From positions 79,102-143,101 of the forward strand of contig CAVVZX010000008.1 of the NCBI GenBank assembly GCA_963752855.1: a stretch of DNA of 64,000 nucleotides, read 5' to 3'. The DNA is from DATJPW01 sp963752855. Lineage in GTDB: Bacteria > Desulfobacterota > Desulfomonilia > Desulfomonilales > Desulfomonilaceae. A model generated the notes under the pieces. It was not told where the DNA came from, made no database searches, and was given only the letters and a program-made list of their open reading frames with translations. Below are positions 1 through 8,063 of the stretch, in pieces. A program made the position numbers and the translations under genes. The first letter of the stretch is position 1, and each line of letters starts with the position of its first letter.

Positions 1-755
1 GCCGGGCAATGGGAGTGAAGACCTCAGCAGGCGAGTCGCTGACAGCCAAGGCTGTGGCCGCTAATTGCAGCGCGGTAAGCCTCTTCTCGGATATGCTTCC
101 TGGAGCGCCCGTGCCTGCGGACTTCCGGCAGAGACTTGGCGCTCTCAAGCCCAGTATTTCCTCCTTTCAGGTGTGGCTCGGGCTGAACAAAGACATCACC
201 GAAACTGTCAAGAGTTCCCATACCTTCCTGAGGGCGGAGCAAGATCCTGACAAGGCTTATCAAGATAGTCTTGAAGGTCGGGCCGACAAGAACAACATAG
301 GGGTATGCGTTTATAACAACATCGCCAAGGAGCTGTCGCCGCCCGGAACAACTACCCTGGTCATAACCTTCATTACCGGGTACGGGCCCTGGAAGCGGTT
401 CGAGCAGGATTATTTCGCGGGCAAGAAGACAGAATATAACGCGAAAAAGAAGGAGATTACCGACACCCTGATTCGACGCGTTGAAGCGGAACTGATTCCC
501 GGACTTAGGGGCATGATCGCGGCGCAGGATTCGGCCACGCCTCTGACGAATGTACGTTACACATCGAACACGGCCGGAGCGATATACGGTCTGGAACAGA
601 GCATGGACAACTCCTTCATGACACGAGTCTCGAATCGAACGCCCATAAAGGGACTTTATCTGTCCAGCGCCTGGGGCGATCCGGGCGGCGGGTATATCGG
701 CGTGCTTCTCGCTGGAAAGAAAACCTTCGGACTGCTCATGGAGGATTGGACGTGA
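1..755 (+). CDS. FAD-dependent oxidoreductase, CrtI/retinol-saturase-like, 3' part
   Basis: The reading frame is open from the window edge, so the N-terminal FAD-binding part lies upstream; about 250 residues are visible. The visible part looks like the substrate and C-terminal domain of the phytoene desaturase / carotenoid isomerase / retinol saturase family. Near the C-terminus there is the usual closing segment in which a glycine-rich GDPGGGYIGVLLAGK stretch follows a GLYLSSAW motif; in this family that region contacts the flavin. The likely reaction is an FAD-dependent desaturation or saturation of a polyene or lipid; the substrate cannot be told. It is followed by 350 bases of repeats, so it is probably the last gene of its unit. 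The family call is by recognition, not by search. Confidence 0.7.
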   Translation, partial: RAMGVKTSAGESLTAKAVAANCSAVSLFSDMLPGAPVPADFRQRLGALKPSISSFQVWLGLNKDITETVKSSHTFLRAEQDPDKAYQDSLEGRADKNNIGVCVYNNIAKELSPPGTTTLVITFITGYGPWKRFEQDYFAGKKTEYNAKKKEITDTLIRRVEAELIPGLRGMIAAQDSATPLTNVRYTSNTAGAIYGLEQSMDNSFMTRVSNRTPIKGLYLSSAWGDPGGGYIGVLLAGKKTFGLLMEDWT

Positions 756-1110
756 CATGAGTCATTCTGAGGCGCATTCGCGTAATTGCGTCCTCTGTCT
801 GACTGGGGACTCCGGCTACTGTCGGGGCAGGCTCTGGGCCTACCCTTCCGGTAGCGACCGGCCTCCGTGCCGGTCGTTCTTAGGACGGGGATCCCGCTCG
901 TGGGACACGAGAGATGGGGCGGGCCGTGCCCGCCGATTTCAATTCAGCGGCCACGGGCCGCCCTACGATTGGCTGAATGTTAGAGGATTGCTCCTGTAGG
1001 GGCAAACCTATGTGTCTGCCCTGGGCGGATACGCAGGTCCGCCCCTACAATGAAATTCGCTCATACCCTCTTCATAAAGGGAGGACTGAGGTGGAGTTAG
1101 GAGTCCGAAA
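756..1110. repeat. Intergenic space filled with palindromic repeats
   Basis: No credible gene. It holds a GTAGCGACCGGCCTCCGTGC-type palindrome near 853-880 and a 53-base element at 996-1048 whose ends are inverted (GTAGGGGC / GCCCCTAC). A near-identical copy of the latter lies at 16513-16566. A ribosome-binding site (TTAGGAG) for the next gene is at about 1097-1103. Confidence 0.75.
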
Positions 1111-1948
1111 ATGAGCAACGAATCTGCTACAACGGAAAAAGCTCTGCCGACACCTGACCAGGGCCCGACAGATTTTTCTGTACATCGCCCCTTTTCCGGC
1201 TCTGGTTTTTTTCAAGATTTGGGCGTCCCTGGGGAGGGACGCCGCCGGCCTGTTGGTGGGCGCCGCTGCCATGCTCGTCTATTGCGTCGTTGTTGTGGCC
1301 CTGGCAAGGCGTTGGGACAAACCCACCTACTTTGACTGGGCGGTCGGGGCATATTTCCTCGTAATCACCGTGTCGCTTGCTCTGTGGCCCGGCGCAGCCG
1401 GCGCGATCCTGTCTCAATATGCCGTGACCGGAATCTACTTGTGCATGTTCGCAGCGGCGTTTGTGCCGCCGATTTTGGGTTTGGATCCCTTCACGTATCA
1501 CTACGCGAAGAAATATGCGCCCCAGGCGGTTTGGGGAACGTCCGTCTTCATGTCCATTAATCGCATTATGACCTTTGCGTGGGCGGGCCTTTTCGCGGTC
1601 TGCATTCTGCTGAGTCTGTATCCATCCGTTATTACCCGAGCGTTGATCCCCATAAGCCTGATCGTAGCAGTGGGCGTTCCGTTCAATTTACGTTTCCCGG
1701 ACTACTACCTCAAGCGAGTCGGTTTACCCACTATCTCCGAGATGCGCAAATTCGGACAATCCCCCTCTCCCTCCCCTCTCCCGCCAGGGGAGAGGGTTTC
1801 AAATCCCCCTCCCTCGACGACTGCCATACCCGAAATGCGGAAATCTACTGAAGGGCCTGGTGTAGGGGCGACTGGCAGTCGCCCTCCCGGATCAGTCATC
1901 CGACCAACCTCAGATATAAATCAGTCAAAACCCAAGAAGGAGACTACC
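1111..1948 (+). CDS. Polytopic membrane protein, frame broken near its start
   Basis: The best start is ATG 1111, preceded by TTAGGAG. Its frame gives a short polar N-terminus and then loses sense; the hydrophobic protein continues in the +1 frame after a T5 run at 1173-1177. Skipping one T joins the two into one coherent protein with about five or six hydrophobic helices between roughly residues 22 and 200. No stop codon follows the membrane domain: the frame runs through two palindromic repeats (about 1756-1900), giving a Pro-rich low-complexity linker, straight into the flavoprotein that starts at 1949. The native C-terminus was probably overwritten by the repeats. The family is not recognised. 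Position suggests it is cotranscribed with the flavoprotein and SCP2 gene. Confidence 0.6.
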
Positions 1949-2692
1949 ATGAAAGTTTTAGCAATTAATTCGAGCGCGAGAAGCGACGGAATCAGCAAGA
2001 CAGGGATGATGCTGGACGCCCTGGCGCAAGGGATGCGAGACGCAGGCGCTGAGGTCGAAATGATTCCGCTGCGCAAAAAGAAGGTCAATAACTGCATCGG
2101 CTGCTTCACATGTTGGACCAAGACTCCAGGGGTTTGCGTCCATAAGGACGACATGACCAATGAGCTGTTCCCCAAGTGGCTGGAGGCGGACGTCGTGGTA
2201 TATGCCACGCCTCTGTACTATTTCACCGTTAATGCCGCCATGAAAACTTTCATTGACCGGACTCTGCCCATCTTGGAGCCGTTCTTGGTACAGGCTAACG
2301 GGAAGACGACCCATCCGCTGCGTCAAAAGCACCCAAAAATTGTAGTCTTGTCGGTCGCGGGCTTTCCCGAAGCGTCCGTCTTTGCGCAGCTTTCTTCATA
2401 TGTAAACTTTGTCTTCCGGAAAGGTCTCATCGGAGAGATCTACAGACCCGCTGCCGAAGGGATGACCCACATGCCTGAGATCAAGAAAGATATTCTTGAC
2501 GCAACCGCACAGGCAGGCCGGGAATTGATTCAATCCTCGAAGATCTCCGAAGCCACGATGGCTCGAATCATACAACCCATAGGCGACTTCGACGTCTCCG
2601 CGAAGATGGCAAATGCGTTTTGGAAGACTTGCATTCAGGAAGGGATAACACCCCGAGAATTCGATGCAAAGGAACATGATCCCGCGGCCTGA
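1949..2692 (+). CDS. NADPH-dependent FMN reductase / iron-sulfur flavoprotein
   Basis: A 247-residue flavodoxin-fold protein. It opens with a beta-strand and phosphate-binding loop for FMN (MKVLAINSSARSDG). At about residues 48-61 it has the cysteine pattern NCIGCFTCWTKTPGVC typical of the Isf-like branch, where cysteines may bind a 4Fe-4S cluster. The start at 1949 is supported by AAGAAGGAGA 6-10 bases upstream, although the frame is open far upstream into the preceding membrane-protein gene. The likely role is NAD(P)H- or ferredoxin-linked electron transfer in the cytoplasm; the substrate is unknown. Its 3' end overlaps the SCP2-domain gene by 29 bases, arguing for translational coupling. 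A paralogue is at 50605-51171. Confidence 0.85.
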   Translation: MKVLAINSSARSDGISKTGMMLDALAQGMRDAGAEVEMIPLRKKKVNNCIGCFTCWTKTPGVCVHKDDMTNELFPKWLEADVVVYATPLYYFTVNAAMKTFIDRTLPILEPFLVQANGKTTHPLRQKHPKIVVLSVAGFPEASVFAQLSSYVNFVFRKGLIGEIYRPAAEGMTHMPEIKKDILDATAQAGRELIQSSKISEATMARIIQPIGDFDVSAKMANAFWKTCIQEGITPREFDAKEHDPAA

Positions 2693-3017
2693 TTCCATCG
2701 ATACATTCATGATAGTAATGTCGATGGGCTTCAACAAAGAGGCCGCGGGCGCTACAAAGGCTGTCCTTCAGTTCAACTTTTCCGGCGAAGTGGAGGGGTC
2801 CTGCTACTTGACGATCGACAACGGACGGATTGAACCGCGAGAGGGGACCTCGGAAAAACCGGACCTGGTTGTTGATACGCCTTTTGATGTTTGGATGGAC
2901 ATCATGACCGGCAAGGCTGACGGCCAGCAAATGTTCATGGAGCAGAAGTACAAGACCGTCGGCGATCTGTCTTTGCTGATGCGTATGAAGGACCTGTTCG
3001 GCGGGAAAGGGCGCTGA
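2664..3017 (+). CDS. SCP2 sterol/lipid-carrier domain protein
   Basis: A 117-residue protein that is essentially one SCP2 domain: the central beta-strands (VLQFNFSGEVEGSCYLTIDNG), then KPDLVVDTPFDVWMDIMTGK and a C-terminal helix with the usual GDLSLLMRM lipid-tunnel segment. Such domains bind fatty acyl-CoA or other lipids in a hydrophobic tunnel. It overlaps the flavoprotein gene, so the two are probably made together and may act on a shared hydrophobic substrate; that link is inference. Alternative ATG codons exist a few residues in; the first one is used because the overlap is typical of coupled genes. Confidence 0.8.
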   Translation: MQRNMIPRPDSIDTFMIVMSMGFNKEAAGATKAVLQFNFSGEVEGSCYLTIDNGRIEPREGTSEKPDLVVDTPFDVWMDIMTGKADGQQMFMEQKYKTVGDLSLLMRMKDLFGGKGR

Positions 3018-3273
3018 GGCCAAGAAATCACTGCAGAGGAGCAGAGGGACGGAGATAAGAGTTCCCGGGGAGGGCGTTTTTGCAAAAACGCCCTCCCCAG
3101 GCCCCTCCCCAAAAACTCCTAAATGGCTGACGGCAACATCAAGAGTAGGGGCGACTGGCGAGTCGCCCTCTTGGTCCAGGTAGCGACCGGCCTCCGTGCC
3201 GGTCATTCTCCGGGCGGACATCCCGCAAGGAACGCGGGACCTATACAGAATCGCCGTTCCCACCGCCAGCCTT
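3018..3273. repeat. Dispersed hairpin element plus REP palindromes
   Basis: Contains a perfect 32-base palindrome at 3067-3098 (16-base arms meeting at TTTTTGCAAAAA), followed by CCCCTCCCC and the tail CTCCTAAATGGCTG. The same arrangement recurs near 10349, 33520, 36340, 61620 and 63740. Two further palindromes, TAGGGGCGACTGGCGAGTCG and a GACCGGCCTCCGTGCCGGTC type, follow. It may act as the transcription terminator of the preceding unit. Confidence 0.75.
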
Positions 3274-3336
3274 TTAAGAGTGAAGCGGTTTCGGCAGCTT
3301 CTTTACCTCTTCGTAAATTCGATCAATTACAGTCAT
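3274..3336 (-). pseudogene. Truncated DUF2281-like antitoxin start
   Basis: Only 20 codons remain (MTVIDRIYEEVKKLPKPLHS). The first 15 residues match the usual beginning of DUF2281-type antitoxins (MTxIxKIYExVKxLPEP). The reading frame then ends at the border of the repeat block at 3270, so the gene was probably cut by repeat insertion or deletion. It starts 4 bases after the stop of the DUF2442 gene on the same strand, as in a two-gene unit. Confidence 0.45.
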
Positions 3337-3340
3337 AACC

Positions 3341-3624
3341 TTAGCCAACTTCGGCCGTTGATTTGAGGCTGGTCCTTGATAGGAGCGGATATTTCTCCGG
3401 ATGCTTGATCGAATCTAATGTTAAGTCTACGTCCAGCGCGGGCCAGTGAAGATGGTCAGAGCCTTGCCGTTGCACGTTGAGTATGGCCTAGAGGCATCCT
3501 TAAACCAAGGGAATTCGTCAAATGAAAGAAATAGCTCCTCGTCGTCGATCAGTAACCAAAGACCGTGCCGAGAAATATTGGCGCTCTCAACTCCTGAAAT
3601 GTTCTTAGGCGAGTCTAATCCCAT
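3341..3624 (-). pseudogene. DUF2442-family gene with one frameshift
   Basis: Starting at the ATG complementary to 3622-3624, the first frame reads into SRHGLWLLIDDEELFLSFDE and PWFKDA, the hallmark of small DUF2442 proteins that often pair with DUF4160 proteins in toxin-antitoxin-like operons. Near 3478 the sense moves to another frame, which gives the rest of the domain (HLHWPALDVDLTLDSIKHPE, then KYPLLSR) and a stop at 3341-3343. One base change restores a complete protein of about 94 residues. Function of the family is not established. Confidence 0.6.
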
Positions 3625-3638
3625 TTAAGAGATCCTGG

Positions 3639-4076
3639 TTGATGTGTTCCACAAGCGGCATAGTCGAGAGCATCATCGCCGAACAGCCTCCGGACTTATC
3701 AATGGAATTTATTTCCATAACGGAAAACGTGTCCACAGATGGGGCTATAGGCACCTTGTTCGTGTCCATCCTTGCCAGTTTATCCGCCTTTGAACGGCAA
3801 TTGACCAGTGAAAGGACTGCTCAGGCTCTTCAGGGCAAGATTTCTCGGGGCGAGCGTGTAGGCTCAATTCCTTTCGGCTGGAGAGTAGGGAAAGACGGAA
3901 CCCACTTGATAGAAGATGCTCACGAGCAGAAGGTCCTTCAGCGCATGAAGTGGTATGACTCACGAGGCTACTCAGCCACGAAGATCGCTAAGACCTTTAA
4001 CGAGCAGGGCGTGCCTACCAAACATAATGGAACATGGCAAGCCAAGCAGGTTTTGGGAATTTTACGGCGGGCATAA
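3639..4076 (+). pseudogene. Large serine recombinase/resolvase remnant
   Basis: About 145 codons. The segment FISITENVSTDGAIGTLFVS followed by ILASLSAFERQLTSERT is the end of a resolvase catalytic domain (the long E helix), and residues 70-145 look like the recombinase domain with GSIPFGWRVGKDG and a GVPTKHNGTWQAKQVLGIL helix. The first 80-90 residues that would carry the nucleophilic serine are absent, and the sequence before the homologous part is unrelated, so the gene is an inactive fragment. It marks an old mobile-element insertion between the DUF2442 remnant and the small-protein genes downstream. Confidence 0.65.
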
Positions 4077-4079
4077 TCC

Positions 4080-4103
4080 ATTACCCAATGAACGTTGGGT
4101 AAT
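4080..4103. terminator. Inverted repeat after the recombinase remnant
   Basis: A 9-base perfect stem ATTACCCAA / TTGGGTAAT with a 6-base loop, starting 3 bases after the recombinase stop codon. No T-run follows, so it could equally be a recombination or protein-binding site. Confidence 0.35.
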
Positions 4104-4175
4104 AAACCAACAACCGAGGGCGGTTCATCCATCACGGATAACCGTCCTTTTCGTTCCACAAAAGGAGACAGACCA

Positions 4176-4334
4176 ATGAGACACAGGCATTACAGGACGT
4201 GGAGACCGCACAGGAAGCATCATAGGGGCTACAGAGAGCGTGGAGGCTACAAGGATATAGCCGTCGGTGCTTTGCAGGTTGTCGGCGTGCTGGCGACTGC
4301 CCTCGTGGCGTTGCTGTTCAAACGAAAGCCTTAA
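4176..4334 (+). CDS. Small basic protein with one membrane helix
   Basis: A 52-residue product. The ATG at 4176 has AAAGGAG 8 bases upstream, which favours it over an earlier in-frame start at 4095. The first 28 residues are rich in Arg, His and Tyr; residues 30-48 form a hydrophobic segment (IAVGALQVVGVLATALVALL) and the tail is KRKP, so an inside-anchored single-pass topology is plausible. Not recognised as any family. Real but unassigned is my best reading, given the strong ribosome-binding site. Confidence 0.45.
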   Translation: MRHRHYRTWRPHRKHHRGYRERGGYKDIAVGALQVVGVLATALVALLFKRKP

Positions 4335-4428
4335 TGGGCTGAGTACACAAGGGAGCCTCAAATCTAAGGCTTCTTTGTTCAGTCATGGCAGTTTTGGCAG
4401 TTTGATTTTGTCTGTTCCATCAGCGCAT

Positions 4429-4722
4429 CTAGGGCTTTATCGCTCTCTGCCTTTGGCGCTGGATCTCTTCTTCCATACCAGGTATGCCTGGCGGGAGTGG
4501 ATATTTGTGATTACATTTAGTGCTGCAGTCAAGTCGTTTGGCTCTTACCTCTTCTATGGCTTTGTCGTTATGTGGGTCACCGTCGTAAACATACACTCTT
4601 TCGCACTGATTACGGCACCCAATCGCAGCCTTAAGGATCTCGAAGACCTCGGGATGTCTCTCAAAATAGTCCAACGTATCCATCCCAAAACTATATGATA
4701 CACCTGACAGCCCGATAATCAA
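4429..4722 (-). CDS. Unrecognised secreted-type small protein
   Basis: From a TTG at 4722 the product is 97 residues. The frame is open upstream to a stop at 4759-4761, and the extra residues extend a hydrophobic stretch (AAAFGLILSLIIGLSGVSYS) that looks like a signal peptide, so the true start is probably lost or altered just upstream. The remainder has four cysteines, two as CRNQC and two as CSTKC, suggesting disulfides or metal binding. It lies 100 bases downstream of the Cys/Gly-rich peptide gene on the same strand. No family recognised. Confidence 0.45.
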   Translation of the reverse strand: MIIGLSGVSYSFGMDTLDYFERHPEVFEILKAAIGCRNQCERVYVYDGDPHNDKAIEEVRAKRLDCSTKCNHKYPLPPGIPGMEEEIQRQRQRAIKP

Positions 4723-4823
4723 AGAAAGTATCAGTCCGAATGCTGCGGCTCGCTTAGCTTACCGCAGCCCATCTTAAGGAATTTCACAACTGAAAAAATC
4801 AGCTCATTCAGGAAAGGAGGCGC

Positions 4824-5175
4824 TTATCTACTCAGACCCGATCCGCCCGAGCATCCTCCCACCGCATCATTACCGCTTCCACACTTGCCACCGGCGCTGT
4901 ATCCTGTATGACAAACGTCCCAATCGGCGCCGGAACCGTTGCTGACGTTATTCAGCTCATCCCCCTGGTGTTGATGAGAATGCTGGCTTCGGGCCCATTT
5001 TGCACTCGGCGGTCCTGGGTCCAGCGTCACCTCCCGCCAGGCAGATACCTTCATCGTGTCCGCTCATGCATATGCTCTTTTGACCAGCCCCTCCGCTGAC
5101 GCCTTCCAGTTCGTCATCTACCCCGTGAGATTCGGGTTTTTCGTAGTCGCCCTTTTTCTTTTCTTCGTCTGACAT
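4824..5175 (-). CDS. Cys/Gly-rich small peptide gene with double-Gly-type leader
   Basis: The ATG complementary to 5173-5175 has an excellent ribosome-binding site (AGGAGGACAAATT). The first frame gives 72 residues: a charged leader MSDEEKKKGDYEKPE, then DDELEGVSGGAGQ, and a Cys/Gly-rich tail with cysteines in SICMSG, GICLAGG and AECKMG; it stops at 4957. An overlapping frame from 5054 carries a second DELNNVSNGSG motif and a tail CHTGYSAGGKCGSGNDAVGG ending at 4824. Either one gene carries a single frameshift (about 116 residues, six cysteines) or there are two overlapping peptides. The ELxxVSGG motif is what many ribosomally made, post-translationally modified peptides show at the leader cleavage site. 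No modifying enzyme or exporter is adjacent, so the assignment is tentative. Confidence 0.5.
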
Positions 5176-5206
5176 AATTTGTCCTCCTGCAAGTGATGTT
5201 ATTTAG

Positions 5207-5425
5207 CCGGAATTATGCGGCGGTCTTTGCATTTTGACCGTTTTGGCACCCTTGAGGGGCAGAGAAGTCGCCCTGCTGACCCCAAAAGGTCTCAGTGAGA
5301 TGTCCCACGCGACCGGACGCAGGTCAAAACCGTCGTCACGGTTGCTGAAAAAGCTCCTTTTTTCCTGTTTCTGAGCGTACCTCACCCTCCGTCACTCCGT
5401 CAACCGTTTTTTCCGACCGCACTCG
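5207..5425. repeat. IS1380 flank with a 27-base repeat and an IS-end-like segment
   Basis: Position 5207-5234 is a copy (opposite orientation) of a 27-base repeat found at 21091, 36976 and 46326. Bases 5323-5410 resemble 48253-48345, where no transposase is present, which suggests that this segment is the terminal region of the element. Confidence 0.5.
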
Positions 5426-6734
5426 TCACCCGAACACAGCGCGGTAATGTCGGGCCAAGGGGAAGGCTGACGCCACATGAACTTGCCACCTCCGACCGTG
5501 ATACGCGACTTTCGCTCCGACCTTGATCAGACGCTTGATGAGCCATTCCATTGACCGTTTGACCTCTTCGCCCATGAGGTAGAATTGCCGGAGCATGTGC
5601 AGGAGATTGTAGGCCAAGACTCCCATGAGCAACCGGGCCTGGTTGGCGGCGAAGCGATGGCAACTCGTCTTGTCCCAGCGCAGCGTGTTCTTCCCCTCTT
5701 TGATCCGATTCTCAACGTCGCCGCGCCCGTTGTACACCTTGACCACCTTCCCGGCAGGGAGCTTGGAATTGGTCACAATGAACCCGATCCTCGGGAAGAG
5801 TTCCCCGTCGTGCCACTCGATCTTGGCAACCACTCTGCGCTCTCTGTCCCAGGTCTGTGCCTGGTACCGGAGATCAACCAGCCTGATCTGAATCCCGCTC
5901 TTGGGAGGCCGCCCCACGGGACGGGTCAGGTACGGGTCGATGAGTCTGTTCAGCACCGCATTGGCCGGAAGCCTGATGAAGTACGTGACCCGTTCACCCT
6001 CGCAATACTCGTACACCTCAGGGTTGAGCAAATGCCGCATCACCCCGAAGCCAGAACAGGATGAATCGGGACCGATACCGCTTCACAATCGGATCGAGGA
6101 AGTCCAGAACACCATCGGCTGAATGAACGTTGCCGGGCCTGAGCTTCGCCCTCAGGCAGTCCCCGTCGCTGGTGAAAGCGAAGAGCGGATGAAAGCAGTT
6201 CTTCCCGAAATGACCGTTGAACGCCACGTTCTCTTGCTTGCCGTGCGCCGGGTCTTCCGTTGAATCAACGTCCACGATCAGACGCTGCTTCTTCTTTCTC
6301 CTCATGAGCGCGTCATTGGACCTCGTAAGCGCATTTTCGAGCGCCTTCAATCCGGCTTCGGTCCCTAAGACCTCATTCTCAAGCCTCGATAGCCGCGACT
6401 GACCGGCTCCGGCTTCGTCGCCCTTTCCAATGGCGAGCCGAAGAGCGGGATCAATCCGCAGAAAATCCGCATCATTGCAGTCCTCATACCCGGCCGCTAT
6501 CTGATACACCCTCTGGCGGACCATTTGAAGCTGAGTGTGTTTGCTGTGAACCCAGGACCTGGTATCCTCCAGTTCACTCCCGATTGGACCCAAGATCCCG
6601 AAACGCTCGTCTATCTCTCGCAGCAACAGGAAACCCGTGTCCGAGGTAATCTTGGCTCCCTGAAAATCGATCATGATTGAACGATCGAATTCAGGTCGAA
6701 TTGTCTCTCTTTGCTCTTCACCACTCCCGACCAT
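5426..6734 (-). mobile_element. IS1380-family transposase, one frameshift
   Basis: Two adjoining frames encode one IS1380-type DDE transposase of about 440 residues. The upstream part (6734 to about 6035) opens with the N-terminal FQGAKITSDTGFLLLREIDE segment, carries the first catalytic region LIVDVDSTEDPAHGKQE and ends in LRGDAAFA. The downstream part (to 5426) resumes with NPEVYEYCE and contains GRGDVENRIKEGK and the late catalytic region. The switch at about 6028-6035 needs one extra base removed. Programmed frameshifting is not usual for this family, so the copy is probably inactive or mis-sequenced. Terminal inverted repeats could not be fixed by eye. Confidence 0.8.
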
Positions 6735-6807
6735 CTGATTACCCTCAATAGCGGTCTATTTCCTTCACCATATCAGAGGTTGACCGAAAGAACATACTTT
6801 TCTTTGT

Positions 6808-7038
6808 TTACCCGCCGAATAATCCGGGATCAAAATCCTTGTCCAGTTCCAGTGTGTAGGACAATATCGTTTTCAGATCAATCTTGTTGGAAGCCTCCAG
6901 AATCTCGAGACCTGCTATCTTATCTTCGGAAGTCGTATCCAAGCTGACGCCTTCCGCAATCTCTATGACCCCTTCCGGAGATTCGTCTCCCAATTTCAAG
7001 TATAGGGCATCCACTTCATTGTCGTAGTAGACTTTCAC
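6808..7038 (-). CDS. DUF2283 (YuzE-like) protein
   Basis: A 76-residue protein from a GTG at 7038. It has the family pattern: VKVYYDNEVDALYLKLGD, then EGVSLDTTSEDKIAGLEILE and a C-terminal acidic tail. Members are small proteins common in bacterial accessory regions, often beside toxin-antitoxin genes; their biochemical role is not established. A further in-frame upstream start would add unlike sequence from the preceding hicB gene, so the GTG is preferred. Here it follows the HicB gene on the same strand. Confidence 0.7.
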   Translation of the reverse strand: MKVYYDNEVDALYLKLGDESPEGVIEIAEGVSLDTTSEDKIAGLEILEASNKIDLKTILSYTLELDKDFDPGLFGG

Positions 7039-7111
7039 AGTTCGCTCTCTTCTTTCAAAGGGTAATTGGCTTTCGCCGCAACTGTTTCCTTCTTCCCTCA
7101 TGCCGGCCGTT

Positions 7112-7328
7112 CTAAGCATATAACAGTCTGCCGCGGGGTTCCGGAATGGAACGAGCGAGTTTGCGCCGTTTCGATCCATTCTTGGATTACTACTTCAGCA
7201 TTAGCTATTGCTTCTTGATAAGTCGCTCCATCCGCCGCACAGCCGGGAAGTTCAGGAACCTCTGCTATGAAGGCCTGATCACCATCGCTCCAGTAGATGA
7301 TAATCTCGTAACGAAATTTATCTGCCAT
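7112..7328 (-). CDS. hicB: HicB-family antitoxin, one frameshift near the end
   Basis: The ATG at 7328 follows AGGAAG. The protein opens FRYEIIIYWSDGDQAFIAEV and continues PELPGCAADGATYQEA, the standard HicB fold, then IQEWIETA. After that the frame shifts near 7158: the adjacent frame gives LARSIPEPRGRLLYA and a stop at 7112-7114, exactly the expected family C-terminus. One base change therefore restores a 72-residue HicB. No HicA toxin gene is adjacent, so this is an orphan antitoxin or a member of a shuffled cluster with the PIN toxin gene just upstream. Confidence 0.7.
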
Positions 7329-7339
7329 TTCGTCGCTTC

Positions 7340-7705
7340 CTATGCAACAGAATAACGAACTCCTAGTGTAGACGCAGCTTCTGCCAGTCGGTTGTCTGCT
7401 GTCCACAGAACTACGTCCGAAAGTAAAGCGGATGCCAGCAGGTGAACATCTATATATCCTAAACCCTTTCCCATCAAATCGTTGTTTTCGATGAACGCCA
7501 ATACTTCTTCGTGCTGTGCGGTTTCCGCAGAGGGAAGCGCCTGCAACAACGATAAAATCTCTGCTCTGTTCTTCAGATTTCCACACGCCAGCTCGCCAAT
7601 CACAAAAGGATGACAGCACACCAAGCCTTCGTTGAGCAGCCCGGACAGACGATCGTCACGTTCACGTAGATGTTTTATCCAAACTGAAGTATCGACCAGG
7701 ACCAT
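7340..7705 (-). CDS. vapC: PIN-domain ribonuclease toxin (VapC)
   Basis: A 121-residue PIN protein starting at ATG 7705 (MVLVDTSVWIKHLRE). The four acidic positions are visible: Asp in VLVDTSVW, Glu in IGELACGNL, Asp in YIDVHLLASAL and Asp in LWTADNRLAEAA. VapC enzymes cleave RNA, often tRNA or rRNA, when released from VapB. The start follows the restored vapB stop (7707-7709) by one base, typical translational coupling. The coding frame is intact. Confidence 0.85.
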   Translation of the reverse strand: MVLVDTSVWIKHLRERDDRLSGLLNEGLVCCHPFVIGELACGNLKNRAEILSLLQALPSAETAQHEEVLAFIENNDLMGKGLGYIDVHLLASALLSDVVLWTADNRLAEAASTLGVRYSVA

Positions 7706-7706
7706 T

Positions 7707-7905
7707 TCAGGCTTCCTCTGCTCTTCGTCGGCTGGGCGCATTTAGGTGCTTCTCGGTCCCTCCGAGTTTGGCGAGTCTTTCGACCACTTTCGCTGGCGCT
7801 CGATGCCTTCAGGTCCATCCTGACCAATGAAGTCTTTTCCTTGACCCCGGTCAGCATTGAAGCTTTCTCGATCAAATCATCTTCAATAATTAGGGTAGTC
7901 CTCAT
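7707..7905 (-). CDS. vapB: VapB-type antitoxin, one frameshift
   Basis: Starts MRTTLIIEDDLIEKASMLTG, the N-terminal ribbon-helix-helix of VapB antitoxins, then EKTSLVRM. Around 7805 the sense moves to another frame that gives RLAKLGGTEKHLNAPSRRRA and stops at 7707-7709, directly before vapC. With one or two bases corrected the protein has the usual size of about 65 residues. The upstream palindrome at 7938-7953 is a plausible operator for autoregulation by the VapBC complex. Confidence 0.7.
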
Positions 7906-7937
7906 AACATGCTCTCCCGATTATGTGTCTAAATCAT

Positions 7938-7953
7938 ATGCATCATGATGCAT
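7938..7953. promoter_or_regulatory. Palindromic operator upstream of vapB
   Basis: A perfect 16-base palindrome, ATGCATCATGATGCAT, 33 bases before the vapB start. VapB ribbon-helix-helix dimers bind such inverted repeats to repress their own operon; binding here is inference from position and symmetry. Confidence 0.5.
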
Positions 7954-8063
7954 CATATATATGCGTTAGTCAAGTGAAGCATTACGAATTGGTAGGGCCG
8001 GCGGCCTTCCGGAATTCCGCTAGGAATGCGGCGCCGGATTTACTAAACACAGCGCTTCACTGG

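Noticed and set aside
757..999. 80-codon open frame on the plus strand after the first gene
   Set aside because: It lies in palindromic repeats, has no ribosome-binding site and no protein-like composition.
5426..6734. Programmed frameshifting in the IS1380 transposase
   Set aside because: IS1380 elements are not known to use it, and no slippery heptamer was seen at the junction; similar breaks are widespread in this window.
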